This document shows positions 16,974 through 25,544 of a stretch of 32,809 bases of DNA, piece by piece. The stretch covers positions 1-32,809 of the forward strand of contig CAZDCD010000037.1 of assembly GCA_964503885.1 (NCBI GenBank), read 5' to 3'. Within the stretch, counting starts at the first letter, position 1; each line of letters opens with the position of its first letter. This DNA is from CAZDCD01 sp964503885 (GTDB taxonomy: Bacteria > Bacteroidota > Bacteroidia > Bacteroidales > UBA10428). The translations under genes were made by a program, and so were the position numbers. The notes beneath the pieces were generated by a model, which did no database searches, had not been told where the DNA came from, and was given only the letters and a program-made list of their open reading frames with translations.

Positions 16974-18473
16974 TCAGGATATTATTATTTTTTTTGTATA
17001 CACATTCTTTAAAGTAGATACCCTAATCAAATAAACTCCGGTATTGAGGCAATGTTCAATATAGATTTGATTTTTATCTGAACCCGGGATAGTTCTAACC
17101 AATTCACCAGCAAAATTATATACTTCAATTTGAGTAATCTTTTGACCGGTTTCAATGGTAAAATAATCTTCTGAAGGGTCGGGGTATATTAATAGGTTTC
17201 CATTATGCGTTTCAGGTTGTTCAATGGGGGTAATATTTTGATTTGAAATAGCAATATCAATGCTTTTAGTAATTCCGGAACCATCCAGGAGAGTAGCTGT
17301 AACCGTCAAAATGCCGTCAGAAGCTGCAGTAACCGTTCCATTGCTTGATATTTTACCAATAGCAATATCATTTACGCTCCATAAAATATTGTTAATTGTT
17401 GCATCATAGGGTACAAAAGTTGGTATTATTTTTAACTGTCCTTCGCTGGTTGTAATTTCTGAAACACCACTTTCGGGTTCGAGAATGACGTCTGTTGCTA
17501 TTACAAAGGTATCATTTACGTAAGCTTTTAACCATTTTAAAGCAGGCCTTTCCTTACCGAAATAGCTGACAATATAGGCACCCTGGTCATCTCTCCATAA
17601 TCCGGGTCTCCACCCCCATAAAGTAATGCCCTCAACAGCAGGATGTTCCCAAAATACCGGAAATACACGCTGATATTCATTAATCTGCACAAGGTCTGTT
17701 GGTCCGTCAATATCCATTTCTGTAACATAGATTGGTAGTCCTGCTGCTGCAAGAGCATCCAGATTGTTTTTCATAGTAGTTGCAGGAGTAGTTTTAGTAT
17801 TAAATGCATGTGCCTGAAAACCAATTCCGTCAATCAGTGTATCGGCTTTTAAAAGATTGATTATTTCAAGATAGTTATTTACAGTACTTAAATTATTTAT
17901 GATGGAATAATCATTAATTATTAATTTTGATTCAGGAAAATATTGCCTGGCCATTTTAAAAGCATTAATTACCCAGTCCCAACCTGAGCTACCGGCCCCC
18001 CCCAATGCCTGAATATAATTTCCTCCACCATTTATGGCGTCATCTGGAGGATCATGCAAAGGTTCATTTACAACTTCAATATAGTCCATGTCATTATAGC
18101 GGTTCGCAACTTCACTGAACCATTCTTCAATTTCTTCATGTTGTTCGGCAGAATCAAGAGATACTATCCACTGGGGCTGCTGATTGCCCCAAATCAGCAC
18201 ATGCAATCTAAAAGGAAAGCCATTATTTTTTGCCAGGTTGTATGCATTATCCAGTTCTCCCCAATTCATTACATCCCTTGCTACTTCAACACTTCCCCAT
18301 TTTCCGGCATCTTCCGGTGTAACCTGGTTCCAGTATGCTGTAAAATCCGTCACCTGGTCATAGCTATATACATTTCCTAAAAATTTATTTTGTCCTTCGG
18401 CTATAGGGGATTGACAATACAATACAGAATTTATGCACAACGTAATCAATAAGTTTTTTATCAGCCGTATCAT
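16974..18473 (-). CDS. GH10 endo-1,4-beta-xylanase with Ig-like and T9SS sorting domains
   Basis: This 499-aa secreted enzyme cleaves the beta-1,4-xylan backbone with retention of configuration. A signal peptide (to about residue 20) precedes a GH10 TIM barrel at about 25-325. The acid/base Glu137 lies in VVNEPLHD and the nucleophile Glu252 in YVTEMDID. WGWRPGLWRDDQG supplies the conserved aromatic subsite residues. Residues about 330-410 form a bacterial Ig-like (Big_2) domain (WSVNDIAIGKISSNGTVTA). Residues about 425-499 are a T9SS C-terminal sorting domain (LLIYPDPSEDYFTI, GVYLIRVSTLKNVYTKKIIIS broken before the last residues), which implies surface release by type IX secretion. The gene is divergent from susC across 435 bp. 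Confidence 0.95.
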   Translation of the reverse strand: MIRLIKNLLITLCINSVLYCQSPIAEGQNKFLGNVYSYDQVTDFTAYWNQVTPEDAGKWGSVEVARDVMNWGELDNAYNLAKNNGFPFRLHVLIWGNQQPQWIVSLDSAEQHEEIEEWFSEVANRYNDMDYIEVVNEPLHDPPDDAINGGGNYIQALGGAGSSGWDWVINAFKMARQYFPESKLIINDYSIINNLSTVNNYLEIINLLKADTLIDGIGFQAHAFNTKTTPATTMKNNLDALAAAGLPIYVTEMDIDGPTDLVQINEYQRVFPVFWEHPAVEGITLWGWRPGLWRDDQGAYIVSYFGKERPALKWLKAYVNDTFVIATDVILEPESGVSEITTSEGQLKIIPTFVPYDATINNILWSVNDIAIGKISSNGTVTAASDGILTVTATLLDGSGITKSIDIAISNQNITPIEQPETHNGNLLIYPDPSEDYFTIETGQKITQIEVYNFAGELVRTIPGSDKNQIYIEHCLNTGVYLIRVSTLKNVYTKKIIIS

Positions 18474-18832
18474 GTTGTTTTATAATTTAGGTAAAAAAAA
18501 ATCAAACAGAATGAATAAAAAAATCAAAATTCGGGATTTAGGCAGGAATTATAAAATGTTAAATTACGAAAAATAATTGATTTTCTGACGTTATCTGCAA
18601 ATATTCAAGTTAAGTAACTAATAATAAATAATATAAAATCAGGTAAACTGATCTGTATTTGTTATTTTTTAAATGGAAAATAAGATAATGCGATGATACA
18701 AATGGTGCATGATCTCCATCATTATTTTCATCGTATGCACCAAAGTATTATTTCCTTTAGATAAATTTAATACATTTTTTTCTACGTTAATATTACGTTT
18801 AATCCTATTCTTTTAATAAAAAATACGTCTGA

Positions 18833-18864
18833 TTTCGATATTTTAAATGTATTTATTATATTTG
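18833..18864 (+). promoter_or_regulatory. susC promoter (TTTC...TATATTTG)
   Basis: TATATTTG (18857-18864) is a perfect TAnnTTTG -7 element. TTTC (18833-18836), 20 bp upstream, is one base from the -33 TTTG. The start ATG at 18909 would leave a leader of about 35-40 nt. Spacing and sequence fit the Bacteroidota sigma-ABfr consensus well. Confidence 0.65.
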
Positions 18865-18867
18865 AGC

Positions 18868-18897
18868 AACTTTAACTAACTCTATCTAACTTTAACT
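18868..18897 (+). repeat. 20-bp-period direct repeat in the susC leader
   Basis: AACTTTAACT occurs twice, at 18868-18877 and 18888-18897, exactly two helical turns apart, between the -7 element and the susC start codon. It could be a regulator site placed downstream of the promoter, a leader RNA element, or low-complexity chance in AT-rich DNA. Confidence 0.5.
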
Positions 18898-18908
18898 GAA
18901 ATTAACAA

Positions 18909-21900
18909 ATGAAAAGAAAAATTACTTCTAAAACTATCCATGGGGTAATTCTGTTTGTATTGTTAATTCTAAATACAAGCTGGATTAATGCCCAAGCTGT
19001 CACAATTAGTGGTACGGTTACAGCTTCAGACGATGGGTCGAGGGTAACCGGTGCAAATGTATATATAAAAGGTACGAGCACTGGTACTGTAACTGATGTT
19101 GACGGAAAATTTTCACTTGAAGCCAACAAAGGTGATGTTATTGTCATCAGTTTCATCGGGTATTTGTCCGAGGAAATAACAGTGGGTACTCAGACAACAA
19201 TTAATGTTTCACTTAACCCTGACCTTATTAACCTGAATGAGATTGTGGTTGTTGGTTATGGAACACAGAAAAAATCCGATTTAACAGGATCTGTTGCTAC
19301 AGTATCAAGTGACGAATTAAACCGTAAACCAACAGCTACTTTTGAACAATCGCTTCAGGGATTAGCCCCGGGTGTTATGGTCATTTCTAACAGCGGGAAT
19401 CCTGGTGCAGGAGCAACTGTGCAGATCAGGGGGGTAAGCAGTATTACCAACTCCAGTCCGCTGTATATTATTGATGGGGTGCCTTCCTTTGATATGTCGT
19501 CTACTGATCCTTCGGATATTGCGTCAATAAGTGTATTAAAAGATGCTGCAGCATGTGCTATTTACGGATCCAGGGCTGCCAATGGGGTGATTTTGATTAC
19601 TACTACAAAAGGTAAGAAAGGATTTCATGTAAATTTCGAAAGCCAATTTGGAATCCAGAAAGAATGGAAAAGATTGGATTTATTGGATGCCGAAGAATAT
19701 TCAAAATATGACAAAGAAGTGAATGATAATCTTCGTCGGACCCGGAATTATTCTCCTTCAACTACAATAAGTATCCCTTCCGTACTTGATGATCCTGCCC
19801 GGCTTGCAAATAACACCGACTGGCAGGAAGAAATGTTCAGAGATGCACCTATACAAAAATATAATCTTGCTTTATCAGGGGCAAATGATCTGGTGACTTA
19901 CAATGTATCAGGTATCTATTTTAACCAGCAAGGCATAATGCTTAGCTCCGGATTTGAACGATATAATGTAAGGGCTAACTCCGAATTAAAATACAAAATG
20001 ATCAGAGTGGGGGAAAATATTGCATTGAACAGTAGCATACGGAATAATGAAAAAAATAATGTCGGAGGTCGTTCACAGGTCGAACGTATGCTCAAGCAAA
20101 CACCTTTGGTGCCGGTATATGATACCACCCAGCTTGGTGGATTTGCAGGACCTTTTCCGGAGGATGAACAGGATGCTGTAAACCCTGTTGGCGTGGCGAA
20201 GTTGTATAAGGACCAAACCAAAACAAAAGGTATTTTAGGAAATATCTATGCAGAAATTGAATTTCTTAAAAACTTCAAGTATAAGGTAAGTTATGGGGTT
20301 GATCTTTATAACAGGGAAAAAGACAAATACGAACCTGCTTATGAGATGGGATCCTATCAGCGTGTTGGAACTGCTAATTGGGATTCTACTTTTATAGAAT
20401 CAAGAACTTATCTTTTCGAAAACTGGCTGACCTACACCAAGGACTTAAATAAGCATCATGTTGATGTTACCCTGGGGTATTCATGGCAGAAAACAAATTA
20501 TTCTACCGTTCAGAACCTTTCTTCTTTGGTAACTGCTGAAACCATAGATTTTGTACCCGGAAGAAAAAATCATTATTATAGTGGGTTGATTTCCTATTTT
20601 GGCCGGGTGAATTATTCATTTGCCAATAAATACTTATTGCAGGCCAATATGCGTTATGACGGTTCATCAAAATTCGGGCCTGATGTGAGTAGATATGCAG
20701 CATTTCCTTCATTTTCAGGAGGTTGGGTGGTATCTAAAGAAAACTTTTTCCAGGGGGTCAATTTCATCTCCTTCTTTAAACTAAGAGGAAGCTGGGGGCA
20801 ACTTGGTAATCAGAACATTGCTGATTATCAGTATGAAACCGCAACCGATCCGTTTCAACGTTATGTATTTAACGACATAGTGGTTAGTGGTACCGGCATT
20901 ACCGCTTTTTCAAACGATGCTGTTAAATGGGAAACAAAAACATCTATCAATGCAGGTACCGATATAAGCTTTTTCAAAAACAGGATCAATTTCTCGGGCG
21001 ATTATTACCATGAAACCAGTGAGGATATGTTAATCTATATAACTTTGCCCGAATCAAACGGTACCAGTGTTTTTCCGGCTCGTAATGCCGGAACTGTCAG
21101 GAACACTGGCGTTGAGCTTTCTTTAAATTACAGAAACCAGATTCATGATTTTAAATATTCAATCACCGGAAACCTTACAACTATCCATAATGAAGTGATT
21201 GACCTGAACCCAAGCATTCCCGGAACACTTAATGATATTCCTTTGACGGGAGGTGCTTCCGAGTTAGGCAACTCAACATTAACAGCCGTTGGGCAGCCGA
21301 TAGGTTCATTCTATGGTTTTGTTACTGACGGTGTTTACAAATCTGAAGATGAAATCGATCCTATTTTTGCACCGGTTGCTGTAGTTGGTGACATCAAATA
21401 TAAGGATCTTGCGGGGCCAGTAACAGCTGAAAATCCGACCGGAGGGCCTGATGGCAGATTGACGGATGCAGATAAAACTTTTATTGGCAGCCCGATTCCA
21501 ACATTGACTTATGGACTGAATCTTACTGCAGAATATAAAGGATTTGACCTCAGTTTGACATTCCAGGGAGTTCATGGAAATTCGATATACAGGGAAACAA
21601 AATGCTGGACAGAAGGTATGTACAGTAATTTTAATGCTTCCACCGATGTAAATAACAGGTTCAGGGCTACTGATTTTTCCATTACTACAACTGACCCTAA
21701 TGGAGATCCTGTTGTTGCGAACTATACAGCAAATACGAATACCGATATGCCATGGGCTGTCAGAGGCGACCCAAATAACAATGCGTTGCGTTTTTCTGAC
21801 AGGTTTATTGAAGATGGTTCATATTTAAGATTAAAAGATATAACTTTGGGTTATAGTTTACCAAGCGATTTGATCAGGAAAATAAAAGCCAGCCGTATAA

Positions 21901-22097
21901 GAATTTATCTTGTAGGAGCTAACGTGTTGACTTTTACGAAGTATAGCGGATATGATCCTGAGATAGGGGTTACGAATTTGCAGGATGAAGAATTGCGGAA
22001 CAGTAATCTTAATCCACAAAACCTATCAAGAGGTATTGATAACGGATATTATCCACAGGCAAGATCAATTATTGGCGGTATTCAATTATCTTTCTAA
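18909..22097 (+). CDS. SusC/RagA-family TonB-linked outer-membrane transporter
   Basis: This 1062-aa outer-membrane barrel imports oligosaccharides with TonB energy, working with the SusD lid. A signal peptide ends near NAQA (residues 27-30). A CarboxypepD_reg-like domain occupies about 31-105 (VTISGTVTASDDGSRVTGA). The SusC-type TonB-box region NEIVVVGYGTQKKSDLTGSV starts at about residue 110. The plug domain covers about 130-235 (VQIRGVSSITNSSPLYIIDG, LKDAAACAIYGSRAANGVIL) and the 22-strand barrel makes up the rest, ending PQARSIIGGIQLSF with terminal Phe. There is no N-terminal STN domain, so anti-sigma signalling is not expected. susD follows 25 bp later. With GH10 and CE4 neighbours the likely substrate is xylo-oligosaccharide. 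Confidence 0.97.
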   Translation: MKRKITSKTIHGVILFVLLILNTSWINAQAVTISGTVTASDDGSRVTGANVYIKGTSTGTVTDVDGKFSLEANKGDVIVISFIGYLSEEITVGTQTTINVSLNPDLINLNEIVVVGYGTQKKSDLTGSVATVSSDELNRKPTATFEQSLQGLAPGVMVISNSGNPGAGATVQIRGVSSITNSSPLYIIDGVPSFDMSSTDPSDIASISVLKDAAACAIYGSRAANGVILITTTKGKKGFHVNFESQFGIQKEWKRLDLLDAEEYSKYDKEVNDNLRRTRNYSPSTTISIPSVLDDPARLANNTDWQEEMFRDAPIQKYNLALSGANDLVTYNVSGIYFNQQGIMLSSGFERYNVRANSELKYKMIRVGENIALNSSIRNNEKNNVGGRSQVERMLKQTPLVPVYDTTQLGGFAGPFPEDEQDAVNPVGVAKLYKDQTKTKGILGNIYAEIEFLKNFKYKVSYGVDLYNREKDKYEPAYEMGSYQRVGTANWDSTFIESRTYLFENWLTYTKDLNKHHVDVTLGYSWQKTNYSTVQNLSSLVTAETIDFVPGRKNHYYSGLISYFGRVNYSFANKYLLQANMRYDGSSKFGPDVSRYAAFPSFSGGWVVSKENFFQGVNFISFFKLRGSWGQLGNQNIADYQYETATDPFQRYVFNDIVVSGTGITAFSNDAVKWETKTSINAGTDISFFKNRINFSGDYYHETSEDMLIYITLPESNGTSVFPARNAGTVRNTGVELSLNYRNQIHDFKYSITGNLTTIHNEVIDLNPSIPGTLNDIPLTGGASELGNSTLTAVGQPIGSFYGFVTDGVYKSEDEIDPIFAPVAVVGDIKYKDLAGPVTAENPTGGPDGRLTDADKTFIGSPIPTLTYGLNLTAEYKGFDLSLTFQGVHGNSIYRETKCWTEGMYSNFNASTDVNNRFRATDFSITTTDPNGDPVVANYTANTNTDMPWAVRGDPNNNALRFSDRFIEDGSYLRLKDITLGYSLPSDLIRKIKASRIRIYLVGANVLTFTKYSGYDPEIGVTNLQDEELRNSNLNPQNLSRGIDNGYYPQARSIIGGIQLSF

Positions 22098-22122
22098 TTC
22101 TTAATGATTAAAACATTTTACA

Positions 22123-23766
22123 ATGAAAGCAAATGCATATAAAATTATATTTTTGATTTTCGCAATCTTCCTTTTCATTTCAGGTTGCACTAAAGATCTG
22201 CTTGAACAAACAACTCCGAATGATCCGGTTCTTTCCGAGTTTTACAAGACGCCGGAAGAAGCAATACTCGGGATCAATGCTGCATATTCTGCATTGCAAT
22301 TCTTTGGCGTATATAACAGGTACTGGAACTATGTAAACAGCGGTCGTTCAGATGAATCCGTTTTCACTGATAAACAGGCCGGATTACCTGAAGTTGACGG
22401 ACTCGACGATTTTACTATGTTAGGCGTTGTTCCCGCTGTGCATGAAACCTGGCGTGATAATTATAAGGGAGTGCTTAAAGCAAATTTGGTGCTTGAAGGA
22501 GTGCCTGGAATTGAATTTAGCGATGAAAACCTTAAAAACAGAATTCTGGGCGAAGCATATTTCCTCAGGGCGCTTTTTCATTTTAACCTGATCACAAATT
22601 TTAGTGAAGAAATACCAATGTACACCAAAGTGCCCAAAGTGAATGCCGACTTCTTTCCTTTTCCTGAAGAACCCGGTGCGATCTATGATCAGATTGAAGC
22701 CGATCTTAACCTGGCAAAAGGACTGCTGCCCAATGTCGAAACATACAGGGGCACGAATGACCTTGGAAGAATTTCAAAGGGTACTGCCGTAACTTTTCTT
22801 GGGAAAGTATATTTATTCAGAGGAAAATACCAACAGGCCGCCAATGAATTATATGAACTGATTAATGGCAGTTGCGGCCATTATGAACTGGTTAGGCGTC
22901 TTCGTGATAATTCCGATGCTACGTATGATAGCGTAGCTGGTTATGGCACAATCGATGGGCCTAGTGTTGAGAATAACCTTGAAAGTATTTTTGAAGTTCA
23001 GTATAAATTATCACCTGAAGGCCAGGATGTTTGGAATATCTCAGGTGAAAATCAGAATGCTTCCGAAGCCCAGATCATCGAACAGGAAATGACGATGATC
23101 GACGGAACAGGCGGTATGTGGTGGAACCAAAAACCTACCCCTAAAATGCTTGCTGAATTTGAAATTAATCCCGTTGACTCGACTGTAATAGATCCACGAT
23201 ATTATAAGACATTCTGGTGTCCGGGTGGCGATAAGTACAAGATTGGAAGAAGGTTGCTTACCTATAACCAATATATCAGCAGTGCACGGAATGGCCAGAT
23301 TGGCTGGAGAAAATGGTGTCGTGATTATGAGACCTCCTCATGGGAAAGTGATGTAAATGTAAGAATCTTTAGACTTGCAGATGTGTACCTGATGTATGCC
23401 GAATGCTTAATAGAAGGGGCTTCTCCTGTTGGATCAGAAGGACCTGAATATTATATTGATTTGGTGCGCGATCGGGCACGTAATGAACCGGACGCTCCTA
23501 ATTATAACTTAACAGCCCAATTGCCGACTGTTGCACAATTGCTTCAGGATAAACCCGTAATAAACGGCATTACACTCGATAATTTAAGGGATATCTTACG
23601 TCATGAAAGAATGGTTGAACTTGCCTTTGAAGGTAAACGCTGGCAGGATATCCTGAGATGGAATTTAGGTACCGAAATATTCGGAAGCCAGTTTAAACCA
23701 TGGCTCCCAATATATACTACTGATTTACAGGTAAATCCGAATTTGAAACCAAATTCATCCAATTAA
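22123..23766 (+). CDS. SusD/RagB-family surface glycan-binding lipoprotein
   Basis: This 547-aa surface lipoprotein forms the hinged lid over the SusC barrel and captures oligosaccharides. A lipoprotein signal with lipobox FISGC places the lipid on Cys22. The N-terminal TPR-like half contains FYKTPEEAILGINAAYSAL and LGEAYFLRALFHFNLI. The C-terminal RagB/SusD region contains VRIFRLADVYLMYAECLIEG and LRHERMVELAFEGKRWQDIL, both hallmark motifs. It is full length and lies between susC (25-bp gap) and the CBM protein (39-bp gap), probably on one transcript. Ligand specificity cannot be read from the sequence; xylan is inferred from the neighbours. Confidence 0.96.
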   Translation: MKANAYKIIFLIFAIFLFISGCTKDLLEQTTPNDPVLSEFYKTPEEAILGINAAYSALQFFGVYNRYWNYVNSGRSDESVFTDKQAGLPEVDGLDDFTMLGVVPAVHETWRDNYKGVLKANLVLEGVPGIEFSDENLKNRILGEAYFLRALFHFNLITNFSEEIPMYTKVPKVNADFFPFPEEPGAIYDQIEADLNLAKGLLPNVETYRGTNDLGRISKGTAVTFLGKVYLFRGKYQQAANELYELINGSCGHYELVRRLRDNSDATYDSVAGYGTIDGPSVENNLESIFEVQYKLSPEGQDVWNISGENQNASEAQIIEQEMTMIDGTGGMWWNQKPTPKMLAEFEINPVDSTVIDPRYYKTFWCPGGDKYKIGRRLLTYNQYISSARNGQIGWRKWCRDYETSSWESDVNVRIFRLADVYLMYAECLIEGASPVGSEGPEYYIDLVRDRARNEPDAPNYNLTAQLPTVAQLLQDKPVINGITLDNLRDILRHERMVELAFEGKRWQDILRWNLGTEIFGSQFKPWLPIYTTDLQVNPNLKPNSSN

Positions 23767-23805
23767 TATTCATTTAAATTTAATTATTTACTAAATTCAA
23801 AAATT

Positions 23806-24939
23806 ATGAAAAAAATGTACAAATTATTTATGGGTGCTGCAGTTTTGGCAGTACTTGGTGTAACTGCATTTGGTCAGAAGCCCGTAGCCGTTATCAATGG
23901 CGGTTGGGAAGATGGCTTAGGCGAAACTCATGGCGCATACGGAGGTTGGTTTTACGACAGCAACGATGGTGCAGTAACTACCTATGAAGTCATTCAAAGT
24001 GATGTTGAAGAAGGTTTAAATTCACTTTACGTTCAAACTACAGACTCCGGTTCGAATGAGTGGTCTTCTCAAATTTACAACAGGTCATGGTCTGTTGATT
24101 CAGCAAAAGCTTACAGGTTATCTATGTGGTTCAAAAATCCCGAGTCTGCTCTAATGCGTGCAAGCTTTACCTCCGGGCATGGAAGAACCTATGCCGAATA
24201 CGGCCGTATTGATAAAAGAATAGTACCTAGTGAATGGACGAAATGGATTCTGTTTATTCAGGTTCCTTTTACCACTGATACCATAAAAGCTGAACCTGAT
24301 TATATTTCCATGTCAACTCACTTCATAAATGCAAATGCTAAATGTCTTGTTGATGATTTCGAAGTATTTGAAGAAGTTGCCGATATGGCTGTTAATGAAG
24401 CGGGTGATATGGTTACGCTGACATTCATGGACGACATTCTTACTTTACCTTCTGGTGCAGAAAATGCATTCGTTGTTTTTATTGGAGACAATGAAGACCT
24501 GGTTACTGCAGCGGAAATCGATGGAAGCGATGCTAAAATTCTTAATTTAACACTGGAAACTGCTCTGACAGCTGATGATGATGCTGAAATTGAATTTTCA
24601 GGACAAGTCCTTAAGTCAGAAGTAAATGCTGGGGATACTGCAACTCTTGCAGCTTTCGGAATGCCTCTTCCTAAACCAGGCGTTGGTACAGGTATTACTA
24701 AAACTAACTATTCACCAATTAGTTTCTATCCCAATCCTGCTACTGATGTAATTACTTTTGAAAATGACTTTATCATTACTAAAGTACAGTTTTTTGATAT
24801 TACCGGTAAAGCTGTTAAAACAGTTGAAGGATCAAGTATCAATTCAATCAATGTTACAGATCTGAATAAAGGATTGTACTTCTTAATGATTAATTCAGAA
24901 AATGGAAAGAATTATTCTGGACGTCTGTTAGTTGAATAG
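23806..24939 (+). CDS. Secreted carbohydrate-binding protein with T9SS sorting domain (SusE position)
   Basis: This 377-aa secreted protein has no catalytic domain that I can see. A signal peptide ends near AFG (residue 23). Residues about 28-190 look like a CBM4/9/22-type beta-sandwich (VINGGWEDGLGETHGAYGGW, YRLSMWFKNPES, CLVDDFEVFEEV), a fold that binds xylan or other beta-glucans in many xylanases. Residues about 195-290 form an Ig-like domain (VTLTFMDDILTLPSGAENAF). Residues about 303-377 are a T9SS sorting domain (ISFYPNPATDVITFENDF, DLNKGLYFLMINSENGK). Its place straight after susD is where surface glycan-binding proteins such as SusE are encoded, but those are lipoproteins, whereas this one uses type IX export. 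A strong terminator follows. Confidence 0.85.
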   Translation: MKKMYKLFMGAAVLAVLGVTAFGQKPVAVINGGWEDGLGETHGAYGGWFYDSNDGAVTTYEVIQSDVEEGLNSLYVQTTDSGSNEWSSQIYNRSWSVDSAKAYRLSMWFKNPESALMRASFTSGHGRTYAEYGRIDKRIVPSEWTKWILFIQVPFTTDTIKAEPDYISMSTHFINANAKCLVDDFEVFEEVADMAVNEAGDMVTLTFMDDILTLPSGAENAFVVFIGDNEDLVTAAEIDGSDAKILNLTLETALTADDDAEIEFSGQVLKSEVNAGDTATLAAFGMPLPKPGVGTGITKTNYSPISFYPNPATDVITFENDFIITKVQFFDITGKAVKTVEGSSINSINVTDLNKGLYFLMINSENGKNYSGRLLVE

Positions 24940-24971
24940 TTGCTTTCTTCAAAAAATCTGAGTTTCAGATA

Positions 24972-25017
24972 AAAAAAAGACTGTATTTATTTATACAATA
25001 ATATACAGTCTTTTTTT
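24972..25017 (+). terminator. Intrinsic terminator after the susC-susD-CBM operon
   Basis: A 15-bp perfect stem, AAAAAAAGACTGTAT (24972-24986) against ATACAGTCTTTTTTT (25003-25017), encloses a 16-nt AT-rich loop and ends in a T run. It lies 33 bp after the CBM gene stop. It should end the PUL transcript and separates the CE4 gene from the operon. Confidence 0.9.
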
Positions 25018-25020
25018 CAT

Positions 25021-25511
25021 TTATAAAACCAATGTTAGATATCTGATTTTATAAATTAGCTTAGAATTTTTAGTAGTATGGACAATTTCGTAATTACCTT
25101 TTGTCTAAGGAAAATTTCATATTACGAAAAGATTTTTATAATTCATAACTAACTTCTAGATAGAAGTAATTTAAATTGACTCTTTATTCGTGAAACTCAA
25201 ATTTCAAAAACGCAGTGCATTGAAATTTGTAAGTTGAATCCCGCCCCGGGCGGGATCGGTTCCCCGTAGCTCTGCTGCGGATTTGGTTTCCAAAGCTTGC
25301 TTTGGCGAATCATACCCGTAATTCTTGAAAAATAATGAATTTGGAAAAGTTTTTAAATCAGACACTTGTTAAAAAGATAAAAATCTTTTATTAATAAGTC
25401 CTTTATTTGTATATTAATGCTTTTTATTGGCTTTTGACAGTTTTCGAGTTCGAGATTGACTGACAAATGCAGATCATTTTTATTCAACCAAATTAGTATC
25501 TGAATTTTCTA
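25021..25511. other. Hairpin-rich intergenic gap before the CE4 gene
   Basis: No coding frame was found. Six separate inverted repeats are packed in 220 bp, described in the next entry. The last 200 bp are plain AT-rich DNA that should hold the CE4 promoter, though I see no clear TAnnTTTG. Confidence 0.55.
25086..25305. repeat. Cluster of six short hairpins
   Basis: Arms, in order: TTTCGTAAT/ATTACGAAA (25086-25094, 25121-25129); ACTTCT/AGAAGT (25152-25157, 25162-25167); CAAATTTCA/TGAAATTTG (25198-25206, 25221-25229); the near-perfect palindrome ATCCCGCCCCGGGCGGGAT (25238-25256); CCGTAGC/GCTGCGG with one G-T pair (25264-25270, 25274-25280); and CCAAAGC/GCTTTGG (25290-25296, 25299-25305). The last three are back to back and GC-rich in AT-rich surroundings. 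This suits a REP-like element or a structured RNA. Confidence 0.6.
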
Positions 25512-25544
25512 TTGATTTATTATTCACTTAATGAAGTTGATGAT

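Larger units (their letters stand above)
18474..18908. other. 435-bp divergent regulatory gap between GH10 and susC
   Basis: Very AT-rich and without a coding frame. It contains the susC promoter motifs at 18833-18864 and the leader direct repeat at 18868-18897. The xylanase promoter on the minus strand must also lie here, but I see no clean TAnnTTTG for it. Confidence 0.6.

Noticed and set aside
25238..25305. CRISPR-like or tRNA-like structure
   Set aside because: The hairpins differ from one another, there are no regular spacers, and no acceptor or anticodon arms can be built.
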